The notes under the pieces were generated by a model. It had not been told where the DNA came from, did not search any database, and saw only the letters and a list, made by a program, of their open reading frames with translations. Made by a program: the position numbers and the translations under genes. Below, one piece after another: positions 1 to 6,785 of a stretch of DNA of 11,185 nt (its first letter is position 1; each line of letters begins with the position of its first letter). Source of the DNA: Dehalococcoidales bacterium (GTDB lineage: Bacteria > Chloroflexota > Dehalococcoidia > Dehalococcoidales > GCA-2688105); assembly GCA_030640255.1 (NCBI GenBank), contig DAOWJS010000022.1, positions 1 to 11,185 of the forward strand, read 5' to 3'.

Positions 1-142
1 AGGGGCGTAGCCCCTCTAGAGAAAACATCTTCCCCTTCCCCTTATCAAGGGGAAGGGGATAAAGTCCTTGCCTGCTTTGGCAAGGATAAAGGGGATAGGG
101 TTACCTAATAAAAATCTAAAGGGGGTGAGGTTGACAAATAAC
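1..142 (+). repeat. Dispersed composite palindromic repeat, copy A
   Basis: This non-coding block lines up with the repeats at 7581-7670 and 9128-9246. In order it holds a small palindrome AGGGGC-gta-GCCCCT (1-15), a 13-bp perfect hairpin with a 3-nt loop (31-43 with 47-59, arms TCCCCTTCCCCTT), a second hairpin CCTTGCC-tgcttt-GGCAAGG (66-85), and the tail GGGGGTGAGGTTGACAAATAA (from about 121). The second hairpin is absent from the other copies and sits between two direct copies of GGATAAAG (57-64 and 84-91). The left end is probably cut by the window edge. No coding potential is seen. Confidence 0.75.
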
Positions 143-157
143 CTCATAACTAGTTCT

Positions 158-187
158 TTGCCAAGGCTTAGGCGCAGGTGATATAAT
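158..187 (+). promoter_or_regulatory. Predicted sigma-70 type promoter for the SLOG-family gene
   Basis: There is a -35 box TTGCCA (158-163, 5 of 6 to consensus), an 18-bp spacer and a perfect -10 box TATAAT (182-187). Transcription would start near 194, giving a leader of about 27 nt before the ATG at 221. Prediction is from sequence match only. Confidence 0.6.
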
Positions 188-220
188 TCGCATATTCATT
201 AAAATTAAGGTATCTATAAG

Positions 221-703
221 ATGATAAACAAAAAGAAATTCATTGCCGTTATCGGTGGCAGTCAGTGTTCAAAAGAGGAAGCTAAACTGGCTGAAGAGGT
301 AGGTCGTGAGCTAGCCAGGCGGGGGGCTATTCTGGTCTGCGGGGGCTTAAGCGGGGTTATGGAGGCAGCCTGCAAGGGCACTCAATCAGAGGGCGGAATA
401 ACCATCGGCATTCTCCCCGGGGACAGTCGTCAGGCAGCCAACCCCTACGTCCAAATTCCCATAGTTACCACTATAGGCTATGCTAGAAATGTCATTGTAG
501 TCAAATCAGCTCAGGCAGTTATCGCTATTGATGGCAACTATGGCACCCTCTCCGAGATAAGCCACGCTTTACAAAACGGCATCCCGGTTATCGGCTTAAA
601 TACCTGGGTACTATCCAAGAATGGTCAGCAGGATAACTCAATTATTCTAGCTCAAGACCCTACCGAGGCAGTAGATAAAGCCCTTAATTTGGCTATAAAC
701 TAA
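221..703 (+). CDS. SLOG/TIGR00725-type Rossmann-fold nucleotide-binding protein
   Basis: This is a 160-aa cytosolic protein with no signal peptide or membrane segment. It has the layout of the TIGR00725 branch of the SLOG (LOG/DprA-related) superfamily. An N-terminal strand and glycine turn (IAVIGGS, residues 8-14) is followed by the GGLSGVMEAACKG loop (41-53), a GYARN motif (86-90), and DGNYGTLSEI (104-113), which takes the place of the PGGxGTxxE motif of LOG phosphoribohydrolases. The two glycines of that motif are not both kept, so cytokinin-type nucleotide hydrolysis should not be assumed. Family members bind nucleotides or nucleotide-like ligands, but their cellular role is mostly unknown. 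The start ATG at 221 fits the promoter at 158-187; the ribosome-binding site is weak. It is a single-gene unit separated from eno by 134 bp. Family assignment is confident; function is unknown. Confidence 0.85.
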   Translation: MINKKKFIAVIGGSQCSKEEAKLAEEVGRELARRGAILVCGGLSGVMEAACKGTQSEGGITIGILPGDSRQAANPYVQIPIVTTIGYARNVIVVKSAQAVIAIDGNYGTLSEISHALQNGIPVIGLNTWVLSKNGQQDNSIILAQDPTEAVDKALNLAIN

Positions 704-837
704 TAGCTTGAGATTGTTTACTAACGCCTGTTGTTCCCACCCACCCATAGAGTCTCGCTCACAGGCCTAGGCGGTACGGGGCAAAGCCCCCAAACTTAAC
801 CAGGGCGGGTGAGAAGAATAAAGGTTACCGAGGGAAA
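704..837. other. Intergenic gap before eno with a small GC hairpin
   Basis: This 134-bp gap has a CCCACCCACCC run (736-746) and a hairpin GGGGC-aaa-GCCCC (778-790). The hairpin resembles the other GGGGC/GCCCC palindromes of the window. No convincing -35/-10 pair or tRNA fold is visible, so where eno transcription starts is unclear. A ribosome-binding sequence CGAGGG (829-834) lies just before the eno ATG. Confidence 0.5.
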
Positions 838-2124
838 ATGTCAACCATTGATAATATTAGAGCCAGAGAAATTCTGGACTCCAGAGGTAACCCAACGCTG
901 GAGGTTGAAGTAGAGCTATCTGACGGCACGCTTGGTCGAGCTGCTGTGCCCTCGGGAGCCAGCACTGGAAAGTATGAGGCAGTAGAACTCCGTGACGGGG
1001 ATAATTCCCGGTTTAATGGACGGGGGGTACTCAAGGCGGTAAGCAACGTTAATAAACCCATCGCTGCGGCTATAATCGGGATGCCAGCTGCTGACCAAAC
1101 CGCCATTGACCAGAAACTAATAGAGCTGGATGGCACCGCCAACAAATCACACCTTGGGGCTAATGCCATTCTGGGGACTTCGCTAGCAGTGGCTAAGGCG
1201 GCAGCTAATTTCCTCGGTGTGCCTCTATACCATTACCTGGGAGGGGTAACCAACTATACCTTACCGGTACCCATGCTCAATATCCTAAATGGGGGCAGGC
1301 ATGCCGCCAATTCAACCGATTTCCAGGAGTTTATGACAGTGCCCGCCGGAGCCAGCAGCTTCAGCCACGCCCTTCAAATGGGCACCGAGGTCTACCACTG
1401 CCTGAAAGGGGTGCTTACGGATAAAGGACTGGACAGCAATGTCGGTGACGAGGGCGGCTTTGCCCCGTCTTTACCGTCAAATAAACAGGCAATAGAGGCA
1501 GTCCTGTCAGCTATTGAAAAAGCCGGCTACAAGCCAGGTAAGGACTGCTTTATTGCCTTAGACCCGGCAGCTAGCGAATTCTATAAAGATGGTAGATATA
1601 TCCTGTCCCGGGAGGGCGTTTCCCTCAGCACCAAGGAAATGATTGATTATTATGTCAACTGGGCATCGGATTACCCCATTATCAGTATTGAAGATGGACT
1701 GGCCGAGGAAGACTGGGATGGCTGGCAGCTCCTAACTGAAAAACTGGGTGACAAAATTCAGCTCGTTGGTGATGACCTGTATGTTACCAATGTAAATCGC
1801 CTCAGCCAGGGCATCAAATTAAAAGCATCTAATTCCATTCTCATTAAACCCAACCAAATAGGCACCCTCACCGAGACCATAGCTGCCATTAAGATGGCAC
1901 AGCAAGCCGGCTGGACAGCAATAGTAAGCCACCGCTCAGGGGAGACCGAAGATACCACTATTGCCGACCTAGCGGTGGGACAAAATACCGGTCTGATTAA
2001 AGCCGGCGCCCCCTGCCGCTCCGAACGCACCGCCAAGTATAACCGCCTCCTCAAGATTGAAGACGAGCTGGGGGAAAGTGCCCGCTTTGCTGGAATGCAG
2101 GCATTCTATAATTTGAAGCGATAG
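838..2124 (+). CDS. eno: Enolase (2-phosphoglycerate dehydratase)
   Basis: The product converts 2-phosphoglycerate to phosphoenolpyruvate, reversibly, in glycolysis and gluconeogenesis. It is a cytosolic, magnesium-dependent enzyme. The 428-aa length is normal for bacterial enolase. The N-terminal domain starts with the usual AREILDSRGNPT and carries the mobile loop SGASTG. In the barrel domain the catalytic and metal-binding residues are all present: E164 (in FQEFM), E205 (in GDEGGFAP), D242, E285 (in SIEDGLAEEDW), D312 (in VGDDLYVTN), K337 (in ILIKPNQIGT) and K388 (in LIKAGAPCRSER). The SHRSGETED loop is also intact. The start ATG at 838 agrees with the family N-terminus and has CGAGGG just upstream. 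gap follows after 30 bp with its own strong ribosome-binding site, which suggests a two-gene transcript. Nothing is broken or unusual. Confidence 0.98.
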   Translation: MSTIDNIRAREILDSRGNPTLEVEVELSDGTLGRAAVPSGASTGKYEAVELRDGDNSRFNGRGVLKAVSNVNKPIAAAIIGMPAADQTAIDQKLIELDGTANKSHLGANAILGTSLAVAKAAANFLGVPLYHYLGGVTNYTLPVPMLNILNGGRHAANSTDFQEFMTVPAGASSFSHALQMGTEVYHCLKGVLTDKGLDSNVGDEGGFAPSLPSNKQAIEAVLSAIEKAGYKPGKDCFIALDPAASEFYKDGRYILSREGVSLSTKEMIDYYVNWASDYPIISIEDGLAEEDWDGWQLLTEKLGDKIQLVGDDLYVTNVNRLSQGIKLKASNSILIKPNQIGTLTETIAAIKMAQQAGWTAIVSHRSGETEDTTIADLAVGQNTGLIKAGAPCRSERTAKYNRLLKIEDELGESARFAGMQAFYNLKR

Positions 2125-2154
2125 AAAGGCAAAAATCGCTGAGGAGGTATAAAA

Positions 2155-3168
2155 ATGGCAACCAAAATCGGGATTAATGGCTTTGGGCGTATCGGCAGAT
2201 TAACCCTAAAGGCAATCAACCAATGCCAGGGCGATAAACTGGAGGTGGCAGCCATTAATGACCTCACCGATACTAAAACCAACGCTCACCTACTAAAATG
2301 GGACAGCATCTACGGTCTATATCCGGGTGAAGTAAAAGCCACCGAAGATTCAATTATCGTTGACGGTAAAGAGGTAAAGGTGCTCTCAGAACGCGACCCG
2401 GGTAACATCCCGTGGCAGGATTATGGCGTAGATATAGTAATAGAGTCAACCGGGCTATTTACCGACGCCACCAAGGCAGCGGCTCACCGACAGGGTGGTG
2501 CTAAGAAGGTGCTCATTTCTGCCCCGGCGAAGAATGAGGACATAACCATCGTCCTCGGTGTCAATGAAGACCGGTATGACCCGGACCGACATAACATCAT
2601 ATCCAATGCCTCGTGCACTACCAACTGCATTGCCCCCGTGGTCAAGGTGTTGCACCAGAGCTTCGGAGTAAGTAAGGGGTTAATGACCACTATCCATGCC
2701 TACACCAATGACCAAAGGCTCCAGGATATGTATCATAAGGACCTGCGCCGGGCTCGAGCCGCAACCATGAACATTGTTCCCACCACTACCGGCGCTGCCA
2801 AGGCAGTAACCCGGGTTATCCCTGAACTCAAAGGTCGACTTCACGGACTAGCCTTCAGGGTTCCAGTAGCTATCGTCTCCGTCGTTGACCTTGTCGCTGA
2901 CCTAGACCAAGAGGTTACCGTGGAACAAGTCAACCAGACTTTCCAGGCAGCGGCTGAGGGACCTTTAGCCGGAATCCTGGAGTATTGCCAGGATGAGCTG
3001 GTCAGCATGGATTTTAAGGGTAATCCAGCCAGTTCCATTGTTGATGCGCCGAGCACTATGGTCATAGCCGGAAATATGGTCAAGGTGCTTGCCTGGTATG
3101 ATAATGAGTGGGGCTATAGCTGCCGCTTAGCCGACCTGGCGGCCTATGTTGCTGATAAAGGGCTATAG
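2155..3168 (+). CDS. gap: Type I glyceraldehyde-3-phosphate dehydrogenase
   Basis: The product oxidises glyceraldehyde 3-phosphate to 1,3-bisphosphoglycerate with NAD+ and phosphate, and can run in reverse for gluconeogenesis. The 337-aa length is typical. The N-terminal Rossmann fold opens with KIGINGFGRIGR (residues 4-15). D36 in AINDLTD at the end of the second strand favours NAD over NADP. The catalytic cysteine is C154 in SNASCTTNC, and its partner histidine is H181 in TIHAYTNDQ. The C-terminal WYDNEWGYSCR signature is present. A strong ribosome-binding site GAGGAGGT (2141-2148) lies 6 nt before the ATG. The gene sits 30 bp after eno, so the two are probably co-transcribed. A different promoter drives the next gene. 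Confidence 0.98.
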   Translation: MATKIGINGFGRIGRLTLKAINQCQGDKLEVAAINDLTDTKTNAHLLKWDSIYGLYPGEVKATEDSIIVDGKEVKVLSERDPGNIPWQDYGVDIVIESTGLFTDATKAAAHRQGGAKKVLISAPAKNEDITIVLGVNEDRYDPDRHNIISNASCTTNCIAPVVKVLHQSFGVSKGLMTTIHAYTNDQRLQDMYHKDLRRARAATMNIVPTTTGAAKAVTRVIPELKGRLHGLAFRVPVAIVSVVDLVADLDQEVTVEQVNQTFQAAAEGPLAGILEYCQDELVSMDFKGNPASSIVDAPSTMVIAGNMVKVLAWYDNEWGYSCRLADLAAYVADKGL

Positions 3169-3196
3169 CCTGCCCGAGGCGTTCCCTTTTATAAAA

Positions 3197-3226
3197 TTGA
3201 CATATTCATCTAGGTATGGTTAAAAT
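3197..3226 (+). promoter_or_regulatory. Predicted promoter for the tubulin/FtsZ-like gene
   Basis: There is a perfect -35 box TTGACA (3197-3202), an 18-bp spacer and a -10 box TAAAAT (3221-3226, 5 of 6). The predicted start is near 3233, about 24 nt before the ATG, and a ribosome-binding site GAGGTGG (3247-3253) sits inside that leader. This separates the gene from eno-gap transcriptionally. Confidence 0.6.
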
Positions 3227-3256
3227 AGCATAAATTAATTAATACCGAGGTGGGAA

Positions 3257-4432
3257 ATGAAATTAGTAGTCTTAGGCTTGGGACAATGCGGCAGCCGAAT
3301 TGCCGATGAGTTTGCCCGACTGAATAGAAGGGCACAGGTTCAGCGCGGCATTGAGATAATTACCGGCGTCTTCGCCGTAAACACCGACGCTGCTGACCTA
3401 AGCGGGCTAGCCAGCGTAAAATCTGATTACCAGCATAGAATCCTCATCGGAGGCCGCAAGACCAGCGGTCACGGAGTTGGCAAGATAAACGAGCTGGGTG
3501 CCGAGGTAGCTAGAGAAGACGGCGATAAGGTCATCGATGCTATAAGAACCGCCCGGCATTTCTTTGAGACCGACGCCTTTTTAATAGTCGCCAGTTCCGC
3601 CGGCGGCACCGGCTCAGGGGCACTACCAATAATAACCAAACTGATAAAAGAGCGTTATATGGATAAGCCGGTATATACCCTTGTCGTCCTCCCCTTTGAG
3701 CACGAAGAGCAAACCGAGGAAAGAACCATTTACAACACTGCCATCTGCCTCAAGTCTATCAGCTCAGTAGCCGATGCCATATTTCTCATTGACAATCAAA
3801 GGTATGTCAGAAAGGACTTCTCGCTTAAAAATAACCTGGCTAAAATTAATGCCCTGATAGTTGAACCGTTCTATAACCTGCTCTGTGCCGGCGAAGAGAA
3901 AAAGGCAAAATACATTGGGGCCAAGATGCTCGATGCTGGAGACATAATACAGACGCTGGTAGGGTGGACAGCAATAGGCTATGGTAAATCGCCATTACCA
4001 CTAATCAGGTTTCCCTTTGGCGGGACAAGTGACTTCAGGAAAAAGGGCACCGAAACCCACAAGGGAATCATGGCCATGGATGCGGCGATAAGTGAGATGT
4101 CAATCAGGTGCAAGCCGGTGGATGCCGGCAGAGCCCTGTACCTCATCTCAGCCCCAGCCAGGGAAGTGAACATGGACCTGGTCAAGGAACTCGGAGACTA
4201 CATAAAAGATATAGCCTCAGAGGCTATAATAAGGGATGGCGATTACCCCAGAGAAAGGGGCGCACTGGATATCACCGTAATCCTGTCTGAACTTAGCGAT
4301 GTGGAAAAGATAAGAGCATATTACAGTAAAGCCGTCACTTTTATCCGCGACATTAAACAGAAGCAGAGGGAGGCCGAGAGCAAACTTAGAGGGATAGACG
4401 ACGCATCAAAGAATATACCTACATTATTATAA
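3257..4432 (+). CDS. CetZ/FtsZ-like tubulin-superfamily GTPase
   Basis: This is a 391-aa soluble protein of the tubulin/FtsZ superfamily, GTPases that polymerise into filaments. The N-terminal loop GLGQCGSRI (residues 7-15) is closer to the GQCG of tubulin and archaeal CetZ than to FtsZ. It is followed by the AVNTDAADL segment (N42, D44), GGRKTSGHGVGKINELGAEV, and the nucleotide-binding G-box SSAGGTGSGAL (113-123). That G-box is AGGTGSG, not GGGTGSG. PVYTLVVLPFEHE and DAIFLIDNQ follow in the usual order. MLDAGDIIQTL (D226, D229) is the likely T7 loop that supplies the catalytic acid for GTP hydrolysis at the subunit interface. The C-terminus ends in a charged helix (about 355-380), without an obvious FtsA/ZipA-binding tail of canonical FtsZ. 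Superfamily membership is firm. Assignment to CetZ rather than a separate bacterial branch is inference, and its role (shape, division or other) is unknown. Confidence 0.85.
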   Translation: MKLVVLGLGQCGSRIADEFARLNRRAQVQRGIEIITGVFAVNTDAADLSGLASVKSDYQHRILIGGRKTSGHGVGKINELGAEVAREDGDKVIDAIRTARHFFETDAFLIVASSAGGTGSGALPIITKLIKERYMDKPVYTLVVLPFEHEEQTEERTIYNTAICLKSISSVADAIFLIDNQRYVRKDFSLKNNLAKINALIVEPFYNLLCAGEEKKAKYIGAKMLDAGDIIQTLVGWTAIGYGKSPLPLIRFPFGGTSDFRKKGTETHKGIMAMDAAISEMSIRCKPVDAGRALYLISAPAREVNMDLVKELGDYIKDIASEAIIRDGDYPRERGALDITVILSELSDVEKIRAYYSKAVTFIRDIKQKQREAESKLRGIDDASKNIPTLL

Positions 4433-4463
4433 CTACCCAATCCAAGCCTATTTCTAAGGAATA

Positions 4464-4480
4464 TTAATCAACCTCACCCC
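4464..4480 (-). repeat. Fragment of the dispersed repeat tail
   Basis: TTAATCAACCTCACCCC is the reverse complement of the GGGGTGAGGTTGAYAAATAA tail seen near 121-142 and 6734-6755. It is followed by CATTCCCCTTATTAAA, a C-rich stretch like those elsewhere in the family but without a full hairpin. This is likely a decayed or partial copy. Confidence 0.55.
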
Positions 4481-4508
4481 TTACATTCCCCTTATTAAAT
4501 AGCTATTT

Positions 4509-4558
4509 TGCCAGCTTTAGTCAAGTAACTTATCATGCTTACCGAGGTAAAGCTGGCA
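4509..4558. other. 11-bp perfect inverted repeat, possible terminator
   Basis: TGCCAGCTTTA (4509-4519) pairs perfectly with TAAAGCTGGCA (4548-4558) around a 28-nt loop. The right arm is followed by TTTATTTAATAA. It could end the transcript of the tubulin-like gene, but the loop is long and the T-run interrupted for a classic intrinsic terminator. A binding site or a remnant of a small mobile repeat are alternatives. Confidence 0.4.
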
Positions 4559-4614
4559 TTTATTTAATAACCATATCGCCATCCAAAAATTAACAACCCT
4601 ATTCAAAAACGCCT

Positions 4615-4642
4615 TTGGAAACCAGCTGATATAGGGTATAAT
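4615..4642 (+). promoter_or_regulatory. Predicted promoter for dnaX-ybaB
   Basis: A perfect -10 box TATAAT (4637-4642) lies 16 bp after TTGGAA (4615-4620, 4 of 6 to the -35 consensus). The start would fall near 4649, only about 8 nt before the dnaX ATG at 4657, so the message would be nearly leaderless, with just AGAAG as a weak ribosome-binding sequence. Confidence 0.5.
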
Positions 4643-4656
4643 AAAGACAAAAGAAG

Positions 4657-6231
4657 ATGGCTTCTCAAGTCTTTTATCGTAAGTGGCGTCCCCAAACCTT
4701 AGCTGAGGTGGTAGGACAAGAACCGGTAACACAGACACTACGTAATGCCCTCAGTAGTGGTCGTATATCTCACGCCTATCTTTTCTGTGGTCCCCGAGGA
4801 ACCGGTAAAACCAGCACCGGGCGTATTCTGGCTAAGGCGGTGAACTGCCTTACCAATGGTCAGGGCGAACCGTGCAATACTTGCTCCATTTGCCAGGCAA
4901 TAACCGAGGGCAGGGCTTTGGATGTGATTGAGATTGATGCCGCCAGCAACACTGGCGTTGACAATATCCGAGACCTCCGCGAAAGAGCTAACTATGCTCC
5001 CAACCAAGCCCGCTACAAGGTATATATCATAGACGAAGTCCATATGCTTAGTACCAGCGCCTCTAATGCCCTCTTGAAGACATTAGAGGAGCCACCACCT
5101 CATGTTATCTTTATCCTGGCTACCACCGAAGCCCATAAAGTCCTGCCCACCATTCTGTCACGATGCCAGCGCTTTGACTTCCGACGCCTCTCCCAAGCTG
5201 ATGTCGTTGCCAAACTAACCCGTATTTGTCACCAGGAGGGCATCCACATAAAGCCAGAAGCGCTGCGGATTATCGCCAAGAGTGCCACCGGTAGCCTGCG
5301 AGACGCCGAAAACCTGCTGGAACAGTTAACTATATACTATGGCGCTGAGATTGAGCCCCACCAGGTTCAGTCTATCCTGGGTATCACCGGGGACTGGCGA
5401 GCCAGGGAGCTGGTAAAGCACATTATAAATAATGATATTTCTACCGGGATGACCACTATAAACAACGTCAATAGCGATGGTCTGGACCTAAAGCAATTCA
5501 ATCGGGAAGTGGTAGAATACCTCAGAGGACTACTGCTAATAAAGACTGGCTCCGTCGAAGCTGTAGACCTCACTGCCGAGGATATAGCTGAACTAAAGGA
5601 CCTAGCCGCCAAAGCCTCCCTACCCCAGATATTGAAGGCAGTCAAGCTCTTTGGTCAGCTCGAGCTTGGTTTTGATAACTACTCTACCTTACCCCTGGAG
5701 CTGGCGCTGGTTGACTGTGCCCTACCCGCAGAGGAAGAGAGGGAAAGCCATGCCCCTCAATATGAATCTCGCCAGCTTACAGAAGCGGCTACCCCCCCTG
5801 CCACCCCGCCTTCGCCTAAACAGCCAGTAGCCAAACCTGAGCCAGTCAGTGCCCCGGCACCAGCACCACCAGAAACGGCTATTACCCCTCTCGAACCGGG
5901 TAGAGAACCGGAACACTTAAGACAAAACTGGAAGCAGCTTATTGAGCGAGCCCCAGAAAATACCAAAAGAACCCCGGCTATGGCTATCCTTAGAAGTGCT
6001 GGCGTTAAACCAGTGGCATTTGAAGATGATACTGTAGTCCTGGCCTTCAGATACCCCCTTCATAAGGAGAATATGGAGAAGCCGGAAAATCAAAGGATAG
6101 CCGAGGAAATCATAAGTAACTTCCTGGGGCATCCCTGTCATATCCGCTGTATTCACCAGCCAGAAGATAACCACCTCCTCAAGGCAGCACTAAAGATGGG
6201 CGCCCAAATTATTGATGTGGAGGAAAAATGA
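4657..6231 (+). CDS. dnaX: DNA polymerase III subunits gamma/tau
   Basis: The product is the clamp-loader ATPase of the replicative polymerase, which opens the beta clamp and links it to the replisome. The 524-aa protein starts with the typical VFYRKWRP. The AAA+ module shows a P-loop GPRGTGKTS (45-53), a zinc-binding cysteine set C64, C73, C76, C79 inserted after it, a Walker B/DExH motif IIDEVHML (124-131), and the sensor/arginine-finger region TTEAHKVLPTILSRCQRF. The helical collar follows. A proline- and alanine-rich linker (roughly 370-420) then leads to a C-terminal domain of about 95 residues, so a tau-like full-length form is encoded. I see no A-rich slippery heptamer that would give a shorter gamma form by frameshifting. 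The stop overlaps the ybaB start by 4 bp (ATGA), which suggests translational coupling. Confidence 0.97.
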   Translation: MASQVFYRKWRPQTLAEVVGQEPVTQTLRNALSSGRISHAYLFCGPRGTGKTSTGRILAKAVNCLTNGQGEPCNTCSICQAITEGRALDVIEIDAASNTGVDNIRDLRERANYAPNQARYKVYIIDEVHMLSTSASNALLKTLEEPPPHVIFILATTEAHKVLPTILSRCQRFDFRRLSQADVVAKLTRICHQEGIHIKPEALRIIAKSATGSLRDAENLLEQLTIYYGAEIEPHQVQSILGITGDWRARELVKHIINNDISTGMTTINNVNSDGLDLKQFNREVVEYLRGLLLIKTGSVEAVDLTAEDIAELKDLAAKASLPQILKAVKLFGQLELGFDNYSTLPLELALVDCALPAEEERESHAPQYESRQLTEAATPPATPPSPKQPVAKPEPVSAPAPAPPETAITPLEPGREPEHLRQNWKQLIERAPENTKRTPAMAILRSAGVKPVAFEDDTVVLAFRYPLHKENMEKPENQRIAEEIISNFLGHPCHIRCIHQPEDNHLLKAALKMGAQIIDVEEK

Positions 6232-6533
6232 ACCTATCTATGTTGAACCAGGCTCGGGAACTTAAAGCAAATCTGGACAAGGCTCAAAAAGAGTTGAGCA
6301 ACACTATTGTCGAAGCCGACTCAGGCAAAGGCGCAGTCAGGGTTACTGTTAACGGTCAACAGAAAATACTGTCCATCAAAATATCGCCCGAGGTGTTAGA
6401 CCCTGATAATGCCAAACGCCTGGAAGATTTGGTGCTAAAGGCAGTAAGTGAAGCCATTACTAAATCTCAGAAAGTTGCTGCCAAGCAGCTAAAGGGACTA
6501 ACCGGCGGTCTTAAAATCCCCGGGCTAACCTAA
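6228..6533 (+). CDS. ybaB: YbaB/EbfC family nucleoid-associated protein
   Basis: This 101-aa DNA-binding protein belongs to the YbaB/EbfC family, whose members form dimers that coat DNA. The N-terminal amphipathic helix (QARELKANLDKAQKEL) leads to a central beta region with the family signature GKGAVRVTVNGQQKILSIKI and SPEVLDPD, then a C-terminal helix. Length is normal. The start ATG at 6228 overlaps the dnaX stop and has GGAGG (6219-6223) 4 nt upstream; a second ATG at 6240 is possible but less well placed. dnaX-ybaB-recR is a common bacterial cluster, and here the order is kept but recR is pushed 252 bp away by repeats. Confidence 0.95.
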   Translation: MNLSMLNQARELKANLDKAQKELSNTIVEADSGKGAVRVTVNGQQKILSIKISPEVLDPDNAKRLEDLVLKAVSEAITKSQKVAAKQLKGLTGGLKIPGLT

Positions 6534-6580
6534 TATAGTGAGTCCGTTTATTAAGGAAGATTGAAGGGGTAAATATAAAG

Positions 6581-6755
6581 GTGAGTCAAAGAGAGGCGAT
6601 ACCTATGGTGGAATCCAAAATTCAAAGCACGAAACTCTAAACAAATACAAAGCACTAATGACCAAATGACCAAAACGTTTGGGATTTAGATATTTGTATT
6701 TTGAAATTGTTTAGGATTTAGAATTTATTTATAGGGGGGTGAGGTTGATAAATAA
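6581..6755 (+). repeat. Dispersed repeat ends flanking an AT-rich element
   Basis: The left edge GTGAGTCAAAGAGAGGCGA (6581-6599) matches the 18-nt word of the dispersed family with one change. The right edge GGGGGGTGAGGTTGATAAATAA (from 6734) matches the family tail. The usual C-rich/G-rich hairpin between these parts is missing, and an AT-rich stretch (about 6612-6730) occupies its place. This looks like a repeat copy interrupted or replaced by a second element. It fills most of the ybaB-recR gap. Confidence 0.6.
6612..6726. repeat. AT-rich element with inverted halves and a tandem octamer
   Basis: The two halves are imperfect inverted copies. CTAAACAA (6637-6644) pairs with TTGTTTAG (6707-6714), and AAATACAAA (6643-6651) pairs with TTTGTATTT (6693-6701). 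Between them lies a direct duplication of ATGACCAA (6658-6665 and 6666-6673) followed by AACGTTTGG. Left and right ends carry AATCCAAAATTC-like and GGATTTAGAATTT-like words, also roughly inverted. There is no ORF. The style is that of a small non-autonomous dispersed repeat, not of a regulatory site. Confidence 0.6.
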
Positions 6756-6785
6756 TTTCGGTAATATGGTCAAGGAGAGCCAGCA

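Noticed and set aside
131..136. TTGACA inside repeat copy A as a -35 box
   Set aside because: No -10 box lies at suitable spacing; the TTGCCA/TATAAT pair at 158-187 is a better promoter.
704..837. tRNA or small RNA gene upstream of eno
   Set aside because: The GC-rich pieces do not form a cloverleaf and there is no conserved T-arm GTTCRANYC. Only a 5-bp hairpin is supported.
825..2054. Open frames on the - strand opposite eno (114, 60 and 98 aa)
   Set aside because: They lie wholly opposite a well-conserved enolase, have low-complexity serine/arginine-rich translations and match no family I recognise.
4108..4290. 60-aa + strand frame inside the tubulin-like gene
   Set aside because: Out-of-frame shadow of the GTPase gene; the in-frame protein keeps superfamily motifs throughout, so there is no frameshift.
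4657..6231. Programmed -1 frameshift in dnaX to make gamma
   Set aside because: No A-rich slippery heptamer was found in the expected region before the proline-rich linker.
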